From Bartonella ancashensis (GTDB taxonomy: Bacteria; Pseudomonadota; Alphaproteobacteria; Rhizobiales; Rhizobiaceae), in the NCBI RefSeq assembly GCF_001281405.1, contig NZ_CP010401.1, positions 1,326,001-1,390,000 of the forward strand: 64,000 nt of DNA. Direction: 5' to 3'. Each line of letters opens with the position of its first letter. Within the stretch, counting starts at the first letter, position 1. Shown here in pieces: positions 30,220 to 39,672 of the stretch. Both the position numbers and the translations under genes were made by a program. The notes beneath the pieces were generated by a model. It was not told where the DNA came from. It did not search any database and saw only the letters and a list, made by a program, of their open reading frames with translations.

Positions 30220-31095
30220 CTAAATAAAGCAGTGAGAAAAAAACATTTTTCTTGCCATACGAATCATTTCATCTTGCGTACAAGCATTCCATAAACGATA
30301 GGCTCGATAAGTAAAAGTACCACTTAAAATTACTGCAAAAATACCGTAACCTCTTCCTGCAAAACCTGTCACATAAGGTCCAACAGCGCATATTGCCGTC
30401 AAAATAGAATAGACTAAAATTTGTTTCCTTGTCGAACGCTCTCCCCGCACATTCGGCATCATAGGAATACCCGCAGCTTCGTAATCACTTGATGAAAATA
30501 GAGAAAGAGCCCAAAAATGCGGTGGGGTCCACATAAAAATGATTAAGAACAATAAAAAACTATCAATAGACACCGATCCTGTCGCAACTGACCACCCAAT
30601 CATTGGAGGAAAAGCTCCCGCTGCGCCACCAATAACAATATTTTGCGGTGTTATACGTTTTAACCAAATTGTATAGATAGCAACGTAAAAGAAAATCGAA
30701 AAAGCAAGAAAAATTGCTGAAAACCAATTAATGACAATCCCCATAACAAAAACTGAGAGGATAGAAAGAATAAATCCGAAAACAAATGCTCGTACAGAAC
30801 TAATTTTACCACTAGGGATAGGACGCTTTTGGGTACGTTTCATCACTGCATCGATATCCGCCTCATACCACATATTTAAAGCTCCTGCACTTCCTCCCCC
30901 CACAGCGATACATAGAATTGCAATAAAGCCATACAATGGATCTACAGAAATAGGTGCCACTACCAATCCAACTAAAGCTGTAAAAACGACCAGTAGCATA
31001 ACCCTCGGTTTTAACAATGTAATATAATCAAAAACACCACCTCCTTGCGGAATTAATCCATCATTTTTGGACAATAATTTTTCTGAGATAGACAT
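30220..31095 (-). CDS. ctaB: Protoheme IX farnesyltransferase (heme O synthase), frameshifted 3' end
   Basis: CtaB farnesylates heme b to heme O in the inner membrane for heme-copper oxidases. The UbiA-type motifs are intact: 'NMWYEADIDAVMKRTQKRP' (aspartate-rich) and the second loop around 'GGAAGAFPPMIGW'. Helices are normal up to about residue 283. The annotated frame then ends 'RKMFFSHCFI', while the family ends with another helix. Restoring one T in the seven-T run after 'RKM' continues as 'FFFSLLYLGALFGVLLIEF' to a stop at 30164-30166 (310 residues). So the last helix is lost by a one-base deletion, unless it is a sequencing error or slippage. AAAGGG lies before the ATG. Confidence 0.9.
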   Translation of the reverse strand: MSISEKLLSKNDGLIPQGGGVFDYITLLKPRVMLLVVFTALVGLVVAPISVDPLYGFIAILCIAVGGGSAGALNMWYEADIDAVMKRTQKRPIPSGKISSVRAFVFGFILSILSVFVMGIVINWFSAIFLAFSIFFYVAIYTIWLKRITPQNIVIGGAAGAFPPMIGWSVATGSVSIDSFLLFLIIFMWTPPHFWALSLFSSSDYEAAGIPMMPNVRGERSTRKQILVYSILTAICAVGPYVTGFAGRGYGIFAVILSGTFTYRAYRLWNACTQDEMIRMARKMFFSHCFI

Positions 31096-31485
31096 ATCGC
31101 TGAAGTACCCTTTATTCGTATCATTCCACCCAGCACTTAAAGACTCATCCCAATCTATGGGGAAGAGGATGATTAATGATACACTGTTTTTAAAAATATT
31201 GCTTCAATAATTCTCATTCTAAATGAGATAAAATAACTTTAAAATAGAGTATATTTTAATTCAAATACTCGTCTTTCAACATAAATTACCGCACTACAAA
31301 ATAAAACATATTCCACAAAATATGAAAAATATGCTTGAAAAATCTTATTTTTGTAAAATAATGCCTTCTCACACTTTATATCTTTACGCGTTCAGTATAC
31401 TAGTTTCTTTGTGAGCAATTCAAAAGAGTAATTTTTGGAAAAACCTATACGTAGATTCTAGTGACAATGTTGGATAAAATTTTTC
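31096..31485. other. Intergenic gap where relatives carry coxB-coxA
   Basis: These 390 bases separate ctaB from the divergent IalB-family gene. No oxidase subunit sequence is recognisable on either strand. The two promoters must lie here. Confidence 0.5.
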
Positions 31486-32022
31486 ATGGTACACTATCAA
31501 ATACATCAAAAAATATCCTTTCTTAGTGCTTTTGTTTGCACGTTTTTTAGCATTTTTTCTGGTCACTCTGTTGCGCAAATATCTAGTGCGCACGATACCC
31601 CCGCCCCACAAATTTACGGTACGTGGACAAAAGTTTGTTCTCTGCCACCTGGCACACCTAATATGCAATGTGAAATTGTACAAGATATTCGTATACAGGA
31701 ACGCCAAGATATCACTTTCCGTGTTATCTTTTATAAGCTACCTAAAAACCAAGGAACTTTGATGCGTGTCTTTGTCCCTATTCGGGTTGAATTACGTCCT
31801 GGCATTGCTGTTGAAATTGATAATACGGATATAGGGACATTAGAGTATCGCCGTTGCTTAGGTGATCATTGTGTAGCTGAAACTCTCTTAAGTGATAATC
31901 TGTTTCAGTACTTTTTAAAAGGAAAAACAGCAACATATACCATCTTTATAACTCCTGAACAAAAAATTGGCGGTCTCATCAACCTTCATGGTCTGACTGA
32001 AGCCTACAAGAACTTGCCGTAA
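31486..32022 (+). CDS. Invasion-associated locus B (IalB) family protein
   Basis: The 178-residue exported protein has a signal peptide (about 8-31, ending 'GHSVAQ') and the IalB-family pattern: 'YGTWTKVC', 'CEIVQDIRIQERQD', 'VFVPIRVELRPGIAVEID', and a conserved cysteine pair in 'YRRCLGDHCVAE'. The founding member of the family promotes erythrocyte invasion by Bartonella bacilliformis, but most relatives have paralogues near cytochrome oxidase genes with unknown roles. Position next to tldD and ctaB fits that paralogue, not the ialAB locus. Confidence 0.85.
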   Translation: MVHYQIHQKISFLSAFVCTFFSIFSGHSVAQISSAHDTPAPQIYGTWTKVCSLPPGTPNMQCEIVQDIRIQERQDITFRVIFYKLPKNQGTLMRVFVPIRVELRPGIAVEIDNTDIGTLEYRRCLGDHCVAETLLSDNLFQYFLKGKTATYTIFITPEQKIGGLINLHGLTEAYKNLP

Positions 32023-32135
32023 TGACAAAAGATTGCTCATAAACTATAGGCTCTTTGTACAGCTAATAAACCTTTTTGATAAAATTCTTCTAGAAATAGG
32101 TCCTTCTGAATCGTCGATAAAATAGGGTAATAACC

Positions 32136-33554
32136 ATGAAATCTCTGATCGATCACTTTGATATTGCTCCATCCAAGGTGCAAGAGCTCGTAAAAGAAAC
32201 GCTTCACAAGGCTGATGACGGCGAACTTTACCTTGAATACACAGAAAGTGAAGAACTTTTATTTGACAATGGTCGTCTTAAAAACGGTTCGTTCCATCAA
32301 GATACAGGATTTGGTCTACGCGTTGTATCTGAAGAAGCAACAGGATATGCTCATTCTGGAGAGCTTTCTGTTGCTGCTCTAAAACGTGCTAGTGAAGCTT
32401 CTAAAGCAGTCCTTTATCATAATTGTGTGGGATCTTATAAAGCTACACCTCAACAAATGAATCGAAAGCTCTACCAATCAATTAATCCTCTTGAAACACC
32501 GTCATTTGAAGAAAAAAATAAACTTTTGCGAGATATTGATGCCTATCTACGTGAAAAAAATGACAAAGTGCACCAAGTGACAATATCTCTTTCTGGGTTA
32601 TTTCAGCATGTTGAAATTTTGCGTGCTGATGGACAGCTCGTCCGTGACATCCGCCCTCTTGTAAGGCTTTCCATATCTGTAATAATTACCAATGGCAACA
32701 GGCATGAAAGTGGATTTTATGGATGTGGTGGACGACAAGCATTTAATCAATTTATTAATGAAGCAAACTGGAAAATAGTAGCTGATGAAGCGCTCCGTAT
32801 GGCTCTGGTGAATTTGGAAGCAAAACCCGCACCGGCAGGAACATTTGATATTGTCTTAGCTAATGGCTGGCCGGGAGTTATGCTGCATGAAGCTGTCGGT
32901 CATGGTTTAGAGGGTGATTTTAATCGAAAAAAAACATCTGCTTTTTCTGAATTATTAGGTCAACAAGTTGCAGCAAAAGATGTAACAATCATTGACGATG
33001 GCACCATCCCTCAACGTCGTGGTTCAATTACTATCGATGATGAAGGAACTCCATCAAAACAAAATGTTCTGATTGAAAATGGCAAATTAGTCGGTTTTAT
33101 GCAAGATAGGTTGAACGCACGACTCATGGGAATGAGTTTGACTGGAAATGGGCGGCGTGAATCTTATGAACATACACCAATACCGCGAATGACAAATACA
33201 ATGATGCTAAGTGGTGATAAAACACCTGAAGAAATTTTATCATCTCTTAAGAATGGTATTTATGCCGTTTCATTTGGTGGTGGACAAGTTGATATTACCT
33301 CTGGAAAATTTGTATTTGAATGTACCGAAGCTTACAGGATAGAAAATGGAAAAATTACAACACCTATCAAAGGTGCTACCCTCATTGGTAATGGACCAGA
33401 AGCAATGAAACGTATCACAATGGTTGGAAATGATAGTAAATTAGATAATGGCATAGGTATGTGCGGAAAAGCAGGACAGAACGTTCCCGTTGGTGTTGGA
33501 CAACCTCACCTTAGGATGAATAATATGACAATTGGTGGAACAGAGGTTTCATAA
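32136..33554 (+). CDS. tldD: Metalloprotease TldD
   Basis: TldD pairs with TldE/PmbA to form a cytosolic zinc protease that processes unfolded peptides and modified precursors. The 472 residues are the usual length. The zinc motif HExxxH is present in 'LHEAVGHGLEGD', and 'GSITIDDEGTPS' and 'GAVSFGGGQVD'-like sequence ('YAVSFGGGQVDITSGKF') match the family. The partner is not in the window. It is the next gene after the IalB-family gene, as in Brucella. Confidence 0.95.
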   Translation: MKSLIDHFDIAPSKVQELVKETLHKADDGELYLEYTESEELLFDNGRLKNGSFHQDTGFGLRVVSEEATGYAHSGELSVAALKRASEASKAVLYHNCVGSYKATPQQMNRKLYQSINPLETPSFEEKNKLLRDIDAYLREKNDKVHQVTISLSGLFQHVEILRADGQLVRDIRPLVRLSISVIITNGNRHESGFYGCGGRQAFNQFINEANWKIVADEALRMALVNLEAKPAPAGTFDIVLANGWPGVMLHEAVGHGLEGDFNRKKTSAFSELLGQQVAAKDVTIIDDGTIPQRRGSITIDDEGTPSKQNVLIENGKLVGFMQDRLNARLMGMSLTGNGRRESYEHTPIPRMTNTMMLSGDKTPEEILSSLKNGIYAVSFGGGQVDITSGKFVFECTEAYRIENGKITTPIKGATLIGNGPEAMKRITMVGNDSKLDNGIGMCGKAGQNVPVGVGQPHLRMNNMTIGGTEVS

Positions 33555-33621
33555 GGTAGATAATAAAAAATTCTGAGAAGTTTTTTATTCATGTTTTTCT
33601 CAAAAGCCATACTCTTCTAAC

Positions 33622-34875
33622 CTAAAGCTTCCAGCGCGTTTTTGTTTTGCGTTTATTCAAAATCGCAACAGTCTCTACATGAGGTGACCATAGAAATTGA
33701 TCAATAGGTATAACTTTTTCTACTATGTAACCACCCGCAGTAAGAATAGATAAGTCTCGAGACAATGTGATAGGATTGCATGAAACAGCAACTACCCGGG
33801 ATATTGTTGTTTTTGCTAGTTCGCGAACCTGTTCTTCTGCACCAACGCGTGGAGGATCAAAAACAACACTATCAAAAAACTCAAGTTCCTTTGCAGAAAG
33901 TGGACGACGAAATAGATCACGTTTTTCACAAGTAACCGTTTTTAAACCAGTGGAAACACGCGCTGCCCTATCTAAATTTGCTAACGCTTTTTCATCATAT
34001 TCCACGGCATGAACATTCATTTTCTTAGCCATCCGCAAAGAAAAAGTTCCTATCCCTGAAAATAAATCAACCGCATTTTTTGCTTTTTTGAAATGATCTA
34101 AAATAATATTACTTATAGCATTCTCTGCTTTGACCGTTGCCTGAAGAAAACCTCCAGATGGAAACTCAACACATATATCATCAAAATGTATTAATGGCTT
34201 TCTCCGTTCAACTAAAATCTCACCTTCAACTGATAGGCGTATAATTCCCAAAGAAAGAGCAGCACAAATCATCTCTTGACGTGTAATTTCATTTGAAATG
34301 GAGCAACCACTTAAAGAAATATCAAGCCCATTATCAACAGATGTTACTTTTATATGAAATCTCTTAGAATCACTACCTAAAACAGCGCATATTTTTCTAA
34401 TATCTGATAGCCTGGAAACAATTTCTACACGAGTAATCGGACATTCTTCAACAGTTATAACCTCATGAGAATGGTAGCCGTTAAAACCAAAATCATAGCC
34501 TTTTTTATTTGCAATAGCTGTTAAAGTAATGCGCCGACGACTATGGAGCTCACATTCAATTAAAGGTGTAACATTAACATCAAGACCATATCTTTTGAGT
34601 GCATCAACAACCAATTGCCGTTTCCAGGAATGATAAGCATCAAAATGCCAATGTTGAAGGGCACATCCCCCACATTTACCAAAATGTCGGCAAAGTGCAC
34701 TTACACGCTCTAGTGACTTCTCTTTTAACTCAATGAGATTCCCGTATTTACTGTGATAAAAAGCTTCAACAACCTCCCCTGGTAAAGTACAAGGAACATG
34801 AACCAAACCATGAACTGTTTTAGCAACACCATGACCGTTTGCTCCAATATGATCAATGATGACATCGCTTCTCAC
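33622..34875 (-). CDS. TrmA/RumA-type RNA (uracil-5-)-methyltransferase
   Basis: This 417-residue enzyme uses SAM to methylate C5 of uridine in rRNA or tRNA. An N-terminal TRAM domain (about 1-50) leads to the Fe-S cysteine motif 'CRHFGKCGGCALQHW'. The methyltransferase core has 'DLFSGIGTFSLRMA' (motif I), 'FDPPRVGAEEQV' and the catalytic cysteine in 'VVAVSCNPITLSRDL'. Which uridine is modified (23S U747/U1939 or tRNA U54) cannot be decided. Its start overlaps the tlyA stop by 4 bases, so the two are co-translated. Confidence 0.9.
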   Translation of the reverse strand: MRSDVIIDHIGANGHGVAKTVHGLVHVPCTLPGEVVEAFYHSKYGNLIELKEKSLERVSALCRHFGKCGGCALQHWHFDAYHSWKRQLVVDALKRYGLDVNVTPLIECELHSRRRITLTAIANKKGYDFGFNGYHSHEVITVEECPITRVEIVSRLSDIRKICAVLGSDSKRFHIKVTSVDNGLDISLSGCSISNEITRQEMICAALSLGIIRLSVEGEILVERRKPLIHFDDICVEFPSGGFLQATVKAENAISNIILDHFKKAKNAVDLFSGIGTFSLRMAKKMNVHAVEYDEKALANLDRAARVSTGLKTVTCEKRDLFRRPLSAKELEFFDSVVFDPPRVGAEEQVRELAKTTISRVVAVSCNPITLSRDLSILTAGGYIVEKVIPIDQFLWSPHVETVAILNKRKTKTRWKL

Positions 34876-35609
34876 TCTTCTCTTTCTCCGAATAACACAT
34901 ATTCTAGATTACCATCACCACCTGTAATCGGAGAAGGGAGAAAACCTCTTGCTGTCCATCCTTCTTGAGTATTTAGCCAATTAAAAAGCTCTTCAGCCAT
35001 TTTTTCCGCCATCAATGGATCTTTCAACATGCCACCTTTACCAATACCTCCTCGACCGACTTCAAACTGAGGCTTTACCAATAAAACGGCTTGAGCTCTC
35101 TTATTTATTAAAGATAACACAGGTGGCATAGCAAGTTTAAGAGAAATGAAACTGACATCTGATACAATAAGATCAATTTCACGATTACCTAAATGTTGTT
35201 GAGTCAAATCCCTAATATTTAATCCTTCTAATAGTGTTACCGCACTATTTTTTGATAAACGGGCATCGAATTGATTATGACCAACATCAACAGCAATAAC
35301 GTGAGCTACTCCACGTTCTAAAAGAACCTCTGTAAAACCACCCGTTGATGCACCAATGTCAAGTGCAACCATTTGAGTTGTTGAAACCGGAAATGCATCC
35401 AGAGCATAAATTAGTTTTAATGCCGCACGTGAAACATAACCTCGTGCAGGATCACATACAATAATTTCTGAACTATCAGAAACCATTTTCCCAGCTTTTA
35501 AAACTATTTCTCCATCAACCTTAACTGTTCGCCGTACAATTGCATCACGTGCACGTGAACGCGTTGTAAAAAACTTTTTTTCAACTAAAAGAATATCGAG
35601 TCTCTTCAT
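34872..35609 (-). CDS. tlyA: TlyA family rRNA 2'-O-methyltransferase / hemolysin-like
   Basis: TlyA proteins methylate ribose in 16S and 23S rRNA in mycobacteria; the older hemolysin name is historical. The start is the ATG at 35609, directly after the dxs stop (35611), giving 245 residues; the longer frame to 35726 lies inside dxs. An S4 RNA-binding domain is at the N-terminus ('LDILLVEKKFFTTRSRARD', 'VKVDGEIVLKAG'). The FtsJ-like domain has 'ALDIGASTGGFTEVLL', 'IVSDVSFISLKL' and 'LVKPQFEVGR', which contain the K-D-K-type catalytic residues. It is followed by the RumA-like gene. Confidence 0.9.
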   Translation of the reverse strand: MKRLDILLVEKKFFTTRSRARDAIVRRTVKVDGEIVLKAGKMVSDSSEIIVCDPARGYVSRAALKLIYALDAFPVSTTQMVALDIGASTGGFTEVLLERGVAHVIAVDVGHNQFDARLSKNSAVTLLEGLNIRDLTQQHLGNREIDLIVSDVSFISLKLAMPPVLSLINKRAQAVLLVKPQFEVGRGGIGKGGMLKDPLMAEKMAEELFNWLNTQEGWTARGFLPSPITGGDGNLEYVLFGEREE

Positions 35610-35610
35610 A

Positions 35611-37533
35611 TTACGCGTAACTCTTGGATACTCTCTGCACCTTACGCCCCAGAGCAACCAAAACCGCATTAATAATACCAGTCGCATCAAGACCAATTCG
35701 TGCAAGAGTCTTATTCGGTGAACCATGATTTAAATAATCGTCTGGAAATTGTAGTGTTCGAATTTTTAAACCACGTTCTAACAATGCCTCTTGCGCTAAA
35801 AATTGCAATACATGTGCACCAAATCCACCTATTGCCCCCTCTTCAATGGTCACCAACATTTCATGTTCACGTGCCAAGCGGCGTATAAGATCTTTGTCTA
35901 AAGGCTTTGCAAATCGTGCATCTACAACAGTTATAGATAATCCCTCTGCCATCAACTCATCAGCCGCGACTAAAACCTCTGATAACCGTGTTCCAAAGCA
36001 CACAAGAGCGATTTTATTTCCCTCACGCACAACACGTCCTTTACCAATTTCCAAAAGCTTTCCCCTCTGTGGCAAATCCAAACCAATGCCCTCACCACGC
36101 GGATAACGGAAAGAAATGGGGCCCTGATCATAAGCCGCTGCTGTACGTACCATGTGCATAAGTTCAATTTCATCAGATGGAGCCATCACAACAAACTGAG
36201 GAAGTGTTGCCAAGAAGACAATATCAAAACTTCCAGCATGTGTTGCACCATCTGCACCAACAAAACCAGCTCTATCAATTGCAAAGCGCACTGGCAATCT
36301 CTGAATAGATACGTCATGAACGATCTGATCGTAGGCACGTTGCAAAAAAGTGGAATAAATTGCGACAAAAGGCTTATATCCCTCACAAGCCATACCTGCG
36401 GCAAAAGTTACAGCATGTTGCTCTGCAATACCAACATCAAACATTCTCTTAGGAAACTTTTCAGCAAAAGAATCAAGACCTGTTCCTGTTGGCATAGCCG
36501 CTGTTATGCCAACAATTTTTTGATCACGGTGGGCTTCCTCTATCAAAGCCTTAGAAAATACCTTAGTATAAGAGAGGGACGTGCTTTGTGATTTAACCTG
36601 CCTTCCTGTAACAATATCAAAACGGTTAACACCATGATATTTGTCAAGCGCTTTTTCTGCAGGTATGTACCCTTTCCCTTTACATGTTACTACATGCACC
36701 AAAACAGGACCGTTAGGATGAGCATGAACATTTTTAAAAACAGGAAGTAAATGCTCAAAATTGTGACCATCTATCGGCCCAACATAATAAAAACCCAATT
36801 CATCAAATAAAGTACCTCCAACCAAAAAACCGCGCACAAACTCTTCTAAACGACGTGCTCTTTCAGAAAAAACTCGCGGTAATTTTTTACTCAACACTTT
36901 TGCTTGCTCACGTAAACTACGGTAAGAAGGACGAGAAACTAACCGTGCAAGATAAGCACTCATAGCACCCATGGGAGGAGCAATAGACATATCGTTATCA
37001 TTGAGAATAACGATTAAACGCGCATCTAAAGCACCTGCATTATTCATTGCCTCATAGGCCATACCAGCAGACATAGCACCATCACCAATGACAGAAATAA
37101 TATTGCGCCTCTTTTCTGATTGCAGTGCATTCGCCACTGCCATCCCAAGGCCGGCTGAAATCGACGTAGAAGAGTGGCCCGCACCAAATGGATCGTATAT
37201 GCTTTCTGAACGCTTAGTAAAACCTGATAATCCTCCATCTTGACGCAATGTCCGAATTTTATTCCTACGACATGTCAAAATTTTGTGAGGATAAGTTTGG
37301 TGACCAACGTCCCAAACAATTCTATCATCAGGCGTATTAAAAATATAATGTAATGCAATGGTTAGCTCAATGACGCCTAAACCAGCACCAAGATGCCCCC
37401 CCGTTATGGAAACTGCATCTATTGTTTCAGCTCGTAGCTCATCAGCTAACTGGGCTAAATCAGACTCCGGCAACGACCGTAAATCTCGTGGCGAACTAAT
37501 ACAATCAAGCAGTGGCGTTAATGGCCGAGACAA
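35611..37533 (-). CDS. dxs: 1-deoxy-D-xylulose-5-phosphate synthase
   Basis: Dxs condenses pyruvate and glyceraldehyde 3-phosphate with thiamine diphosphate, the first MEP step. The protein has 640 residues. '[17 protein letters not shown]' and '[16 protein letters not shown]' are the N-terminal signatures. The ThDP motif is '[16 protein letters not shown]' with 'LNDNDMSI'. The transketolase-like part has '[17 protein letters not shown]' and '[15 protein letters not shown]'. The C-terminal domain is complete. Order xseB-dxs-tlyA is conserved in the order. Confidence 0.97.
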   Translation of the reverse strand: MSRPLTPLLDCISSPRDLRSLPESDLAQLADELRAETIDAVSITGGHLGAGLGVIELTIALHYIFNTPDDRIVWDVGHQTYPHKILTCRRNKIRTLRQDGGLSGFTKRSESIYDPFGAGHSSTSISAGLGMAVANALQSEKRRNIISVIGDGAMSAGMAYEAMNNAGALDARLIVILNDNDMSIAPPMGAMSAYLARLVSRPSYRSLREQAKVLSKKLPRVFSERARRLEEFVRGFLVGGTLFDELGFYYVGPIDGHNFEHLLPVFKNVHAHPNGPVLVHVVTCKGKGYIPAEKALDKYHGVNRFDIVTGRQVKSQSTSLSYTKVFSKALIEEAHRDQKIVGITAAMPTGTGLDSFAEKFPKRMFDVGIAEQHAVTFAAGMACEGYKPFVAIYSTFLQRAYDQIVHDVSIQRLPVRFAIDRAGFVGADGATHAGSFDIVFLATLPQFVVMAPSDEIELMHMVRTAAAYDQGPISFRYPRGEGIGLDLPQRGKLLEIGKGRVVREGNKIALVCFGTRLSEVLVAADELMAEGLSITVVDARFAKPLDKDLIRRLAREHEMLVTIEEGAIGGFGAHVLQFLAQEALLERGLKIRTLQFPDDYLNHGSPNKTLARIGLDATGIINAVLVALGRKVQRVSKSYA

Positions 37534-37721
37534 AAAATCCTCCTGTGGTTATCACAATCGAAGCAATAAAGACACACCGCTCATTATTACACGCAACATA
37601 CAGTACATCCCTGCAAAAATAACACACCCATTTGAGGTTACCCACAAAACCCTATTTAGAATATCAACAAAATTGCAGATTTTCCTATTAACCGAACCAA
37701 TATACCAAAATTACAATGGCA

Positions 37722-37976
37722 CTACTCAGAGTCAAGAGATGCCACACTTTCTGGAGATCCACTACTAGAAAGTTGAATTTTTTCAATCTTAGCTTCTGCT
37801 GCTTTTAACAATTTATCGCAATGATTTTTAAGAGCCTCTCCATGCTCATAAATATCGATTGACTGCTCCAATGGAACATCGCCACGCTCTAGACTCTCAA
37901 CAATCATCTCAAGCTGCTTAAGCGCTTCCTCAAAACTTAATGTAGTAATATCTGTTTTTTGCGCTTCTTGTCTCAT
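37722..37976 (-). CDS. xseB: Exodeoxyribonuclease VII small subunit
   Basis: XseB associates in several copies with XseA to form exonuclease VII, which trims single-stranded DNA. The start is the ATG at 37976, just after the ribB stop at 37984; the frame further up would overlap it. The 84-residue product contains the family core '[20 protein letters not shown]' and '[19 protein letters not shown]', predicted as a helical hairpin. xseA is not in the window. Confidence 0.92.
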   Translation of the reverse strand: MRQEAQKTDITTLSFEEALKQLEMIVESLERGDVPLEQSIDIYEHGEALKNHCDKLLKAAEAKIEKIQLSSSGSPESVASLDSE

Positions 37977-37983
37977 ACAATCC

Positions 37984-39096
37984 TCACAAGCTATCTGTTC
38001 TAGATATGCTAATTCCAAAACTTTCTAGATCGGTATAGTAATGTCCTACCGGAGCATAAATAATAACAGAACTTATTCCTAAATGTTTTAAAATTTGTGC
38101 TACTAAACCGATTGGACGCCATTCTTTTTCACGCTCTATCGCCTGCATATGCCTCTCCGAACTACCTACTCCTCCCTCTGAAGCATAAATAGGAGATCGC
38201 GAATTAACACAAACAAATCCTTGACGTAAATAAATTAAAATACCACGTTTTTCCCTCTCTATCATACGTTGCGTAACAACTTTGATATCTGATGGTTGTC
38301 CTAAAATATCTTTTAAAATATCCTCGCAGTGCAAATATATAGGTATCTCTTTACCATCACCAATATCACCAAAAATAACTGCAACATGCTGAACTAACTC
38401 CCAAGGTAGCTGATAACTTTGAACAGTAGCTGAACCTAAAAACGTTTCAATGGACGTGGTTTCAATTTGCTTAATAAACATTTCTTTGCGCCAACGATAA
38501 GCAATAAGATCAGAAACTGTCAGGATATGCAGATTATTATCTTGTGCAAATTTTATAACTTCATCTCCATGTTTAACACTACCATCATCATTAACCAGCT
38601 CACCTATGACACCAATAGGTGGTAAACTAGATAATTTGCATAAATCAACGGCTGCCTCGGTGTGACCAGAACGTACAAGAACACCGTTTTCATCTGCGAT
38701 TAAAGGAAAAATATGCCCTGGACGAACAAAATCATTGGCATTAGCATCAGAATTAGCAAGATTACGGACAGCCAATGCGCGATCGTGCGCTGAAATACCC
38801 GTTGTTATCCCATACTTAAAATCAACAGTAACTGTAAATTTTGTATTCTGTGGCGAATCATTATCCAAGACCATGGGAGAAAGACCAAACCGTTGTGCCT
38901 CTCGCTTCGGCATAGGCACACAGACAATACCGGATGTATGGCGAATGATAAAAGCCATTTTTTTTTCCGTACAATGCACAGCTGCAAGGATTAAATCACC
39001 CTCATTTTCACGATCATTATCATCTGTGACTACAACCATTTCACCGCTTTCAAAGGCCTCAATAGCAGAAACAACTCTTTCATGGTCATAATCCAT
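37984..39096 (-). CDS. ribB: 3,4-dihydroxy-2-butanone 4-phosphate synthase with degenerate GTP cyclohydrolase II domain
   Basis: RibB makes the four-carbon unit for riboflavin from ribulose 5-phosphate. The N-terminal half (about 1-205) is intact: 'DRENEGDLI' (28-36), '[12 protein letters not shown]', '[10 protein letters not shown]', '[10 protein letters not shown]' and '[11 protein letters not shown]'. The C-terminal half (about 210-370) resembles RibA in layout, but the zinc motif C-x10-C-x-C is missing: the segment reads '[18 protein letters not shown]', with no RCDC. It therefore probably does not hydrolyse GTP, and a separate RibA is expected elsewhere. Such degenerate fusions are known in alphaproteobacteria. 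Confidence 0.92.
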   Translation of the reverse strand: MDYDHERVVSAIEAFESGEMVVVTDDNDRENEGDLILAAVHCTEKKMAFIIRHTSGIVCVPMPKREAQRFGLSPMVLDNDSPQNTKFTVTVDFKYGITTGISAHDRALAVRNLANSDANANDFVRPGHIFPLIADENGVLVRSGHTEAAVDLCKLSSLPPIGVIGELVNDDGSVKHGDEVIKFAQDNNLHILTVSDLIAYRWRKEMFIKQIETTSIETFLGSATVQSYQLPWELVQHVAVIFGDIGDGKEIPIYLHCEDILKDILGQPSDIKVVTQRMIEREKRGILIYLRQGFVCVNSRSPIYASEGGVGSSERHMQAIEREKEWRPIGLVAQILKHLGISSVIIYAPVGHYYTDLESFGISISRTDSL

Positions 39097-39672
39097 TACT
39101 CACCTTTCAAAAATATCCAACCCGGCTACAAAACCTCAAACGATAAGGAATAATAACACAAGTAACTGCCACCTCATCTACAAAAACAAAATCCACTCTA
39201 CTTTTAGTGCGTTCCTCTATCATAATATTATTGTACTCAATATCAACAGGATAACTAGAAGATCAAATAAACGAAAGGAAAATGAAACAAATCAGATAAA
39301 ACGATACCCGCTTACAATTCACTACTTGAAATTTCTCTATTTCCATTCCTAAAGAGAGTAAAATTCATTACCCATTCTAACATCTCTACGTAACACATAT
39401 CTTGATTAATATTTGCACTCCCTCTAGCATTCATAAGAGTATTTTCTAAAACTTTCAAAATAGCTCGTACTAATGAGGAGAACTTTTGTAAGTTTACACG
39501 TCTAACAAAGCACAACAGCGCTAACAACTTGCACAAATAAAAATCACTGTATTCTCACTTGAATATATGAAGAACAGAATAAATCAAACACGAGATGCTA
39601 CACCACAAGTGCATTTCGATCATTTTCTATTTTAATAACATCTCAGTACAATAAGATCACGCTTAATAAACT
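39097..39672. other. Intergenic gap where relatives carry aroC
   Basis: The 576 bases lie between ribB and fabI. A minus-strand frame at 39312-39536 (TTG start, 74 codons) has no recognised domain and no ribosome site. I see no chorismate-synthase motif. The ribB promoter must lie near the left edge; no FMN riboswitch pattern is seen. Confidence 0.55.

Noticed and set aside
31486-32022. The IalB-family gene as the virulence ialB of the ialAB locus
   Set aside because: No ialA (Nudix) neighbour; the position next to tldD and ctaB fits the housekeeping paralogue of the order.
33574-33602. TGAGAA...TTCTCA hairpin after tldD as terminator
   Set aside because: Only six AT-rich pairs with a 17-base loop; the T run lies in the loop, not after the stem.
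39097-39200. FMN riboswitch before ribB
   Set aside because: The conserved FMN aptamer blocks could not be found.
39312-39536. 74-codon minus-strand frame between ribB and fabI as a gene
   Set aside because: TTG start, no ribosome site, no recognised domain; length is not striking in AT-rich sequence.
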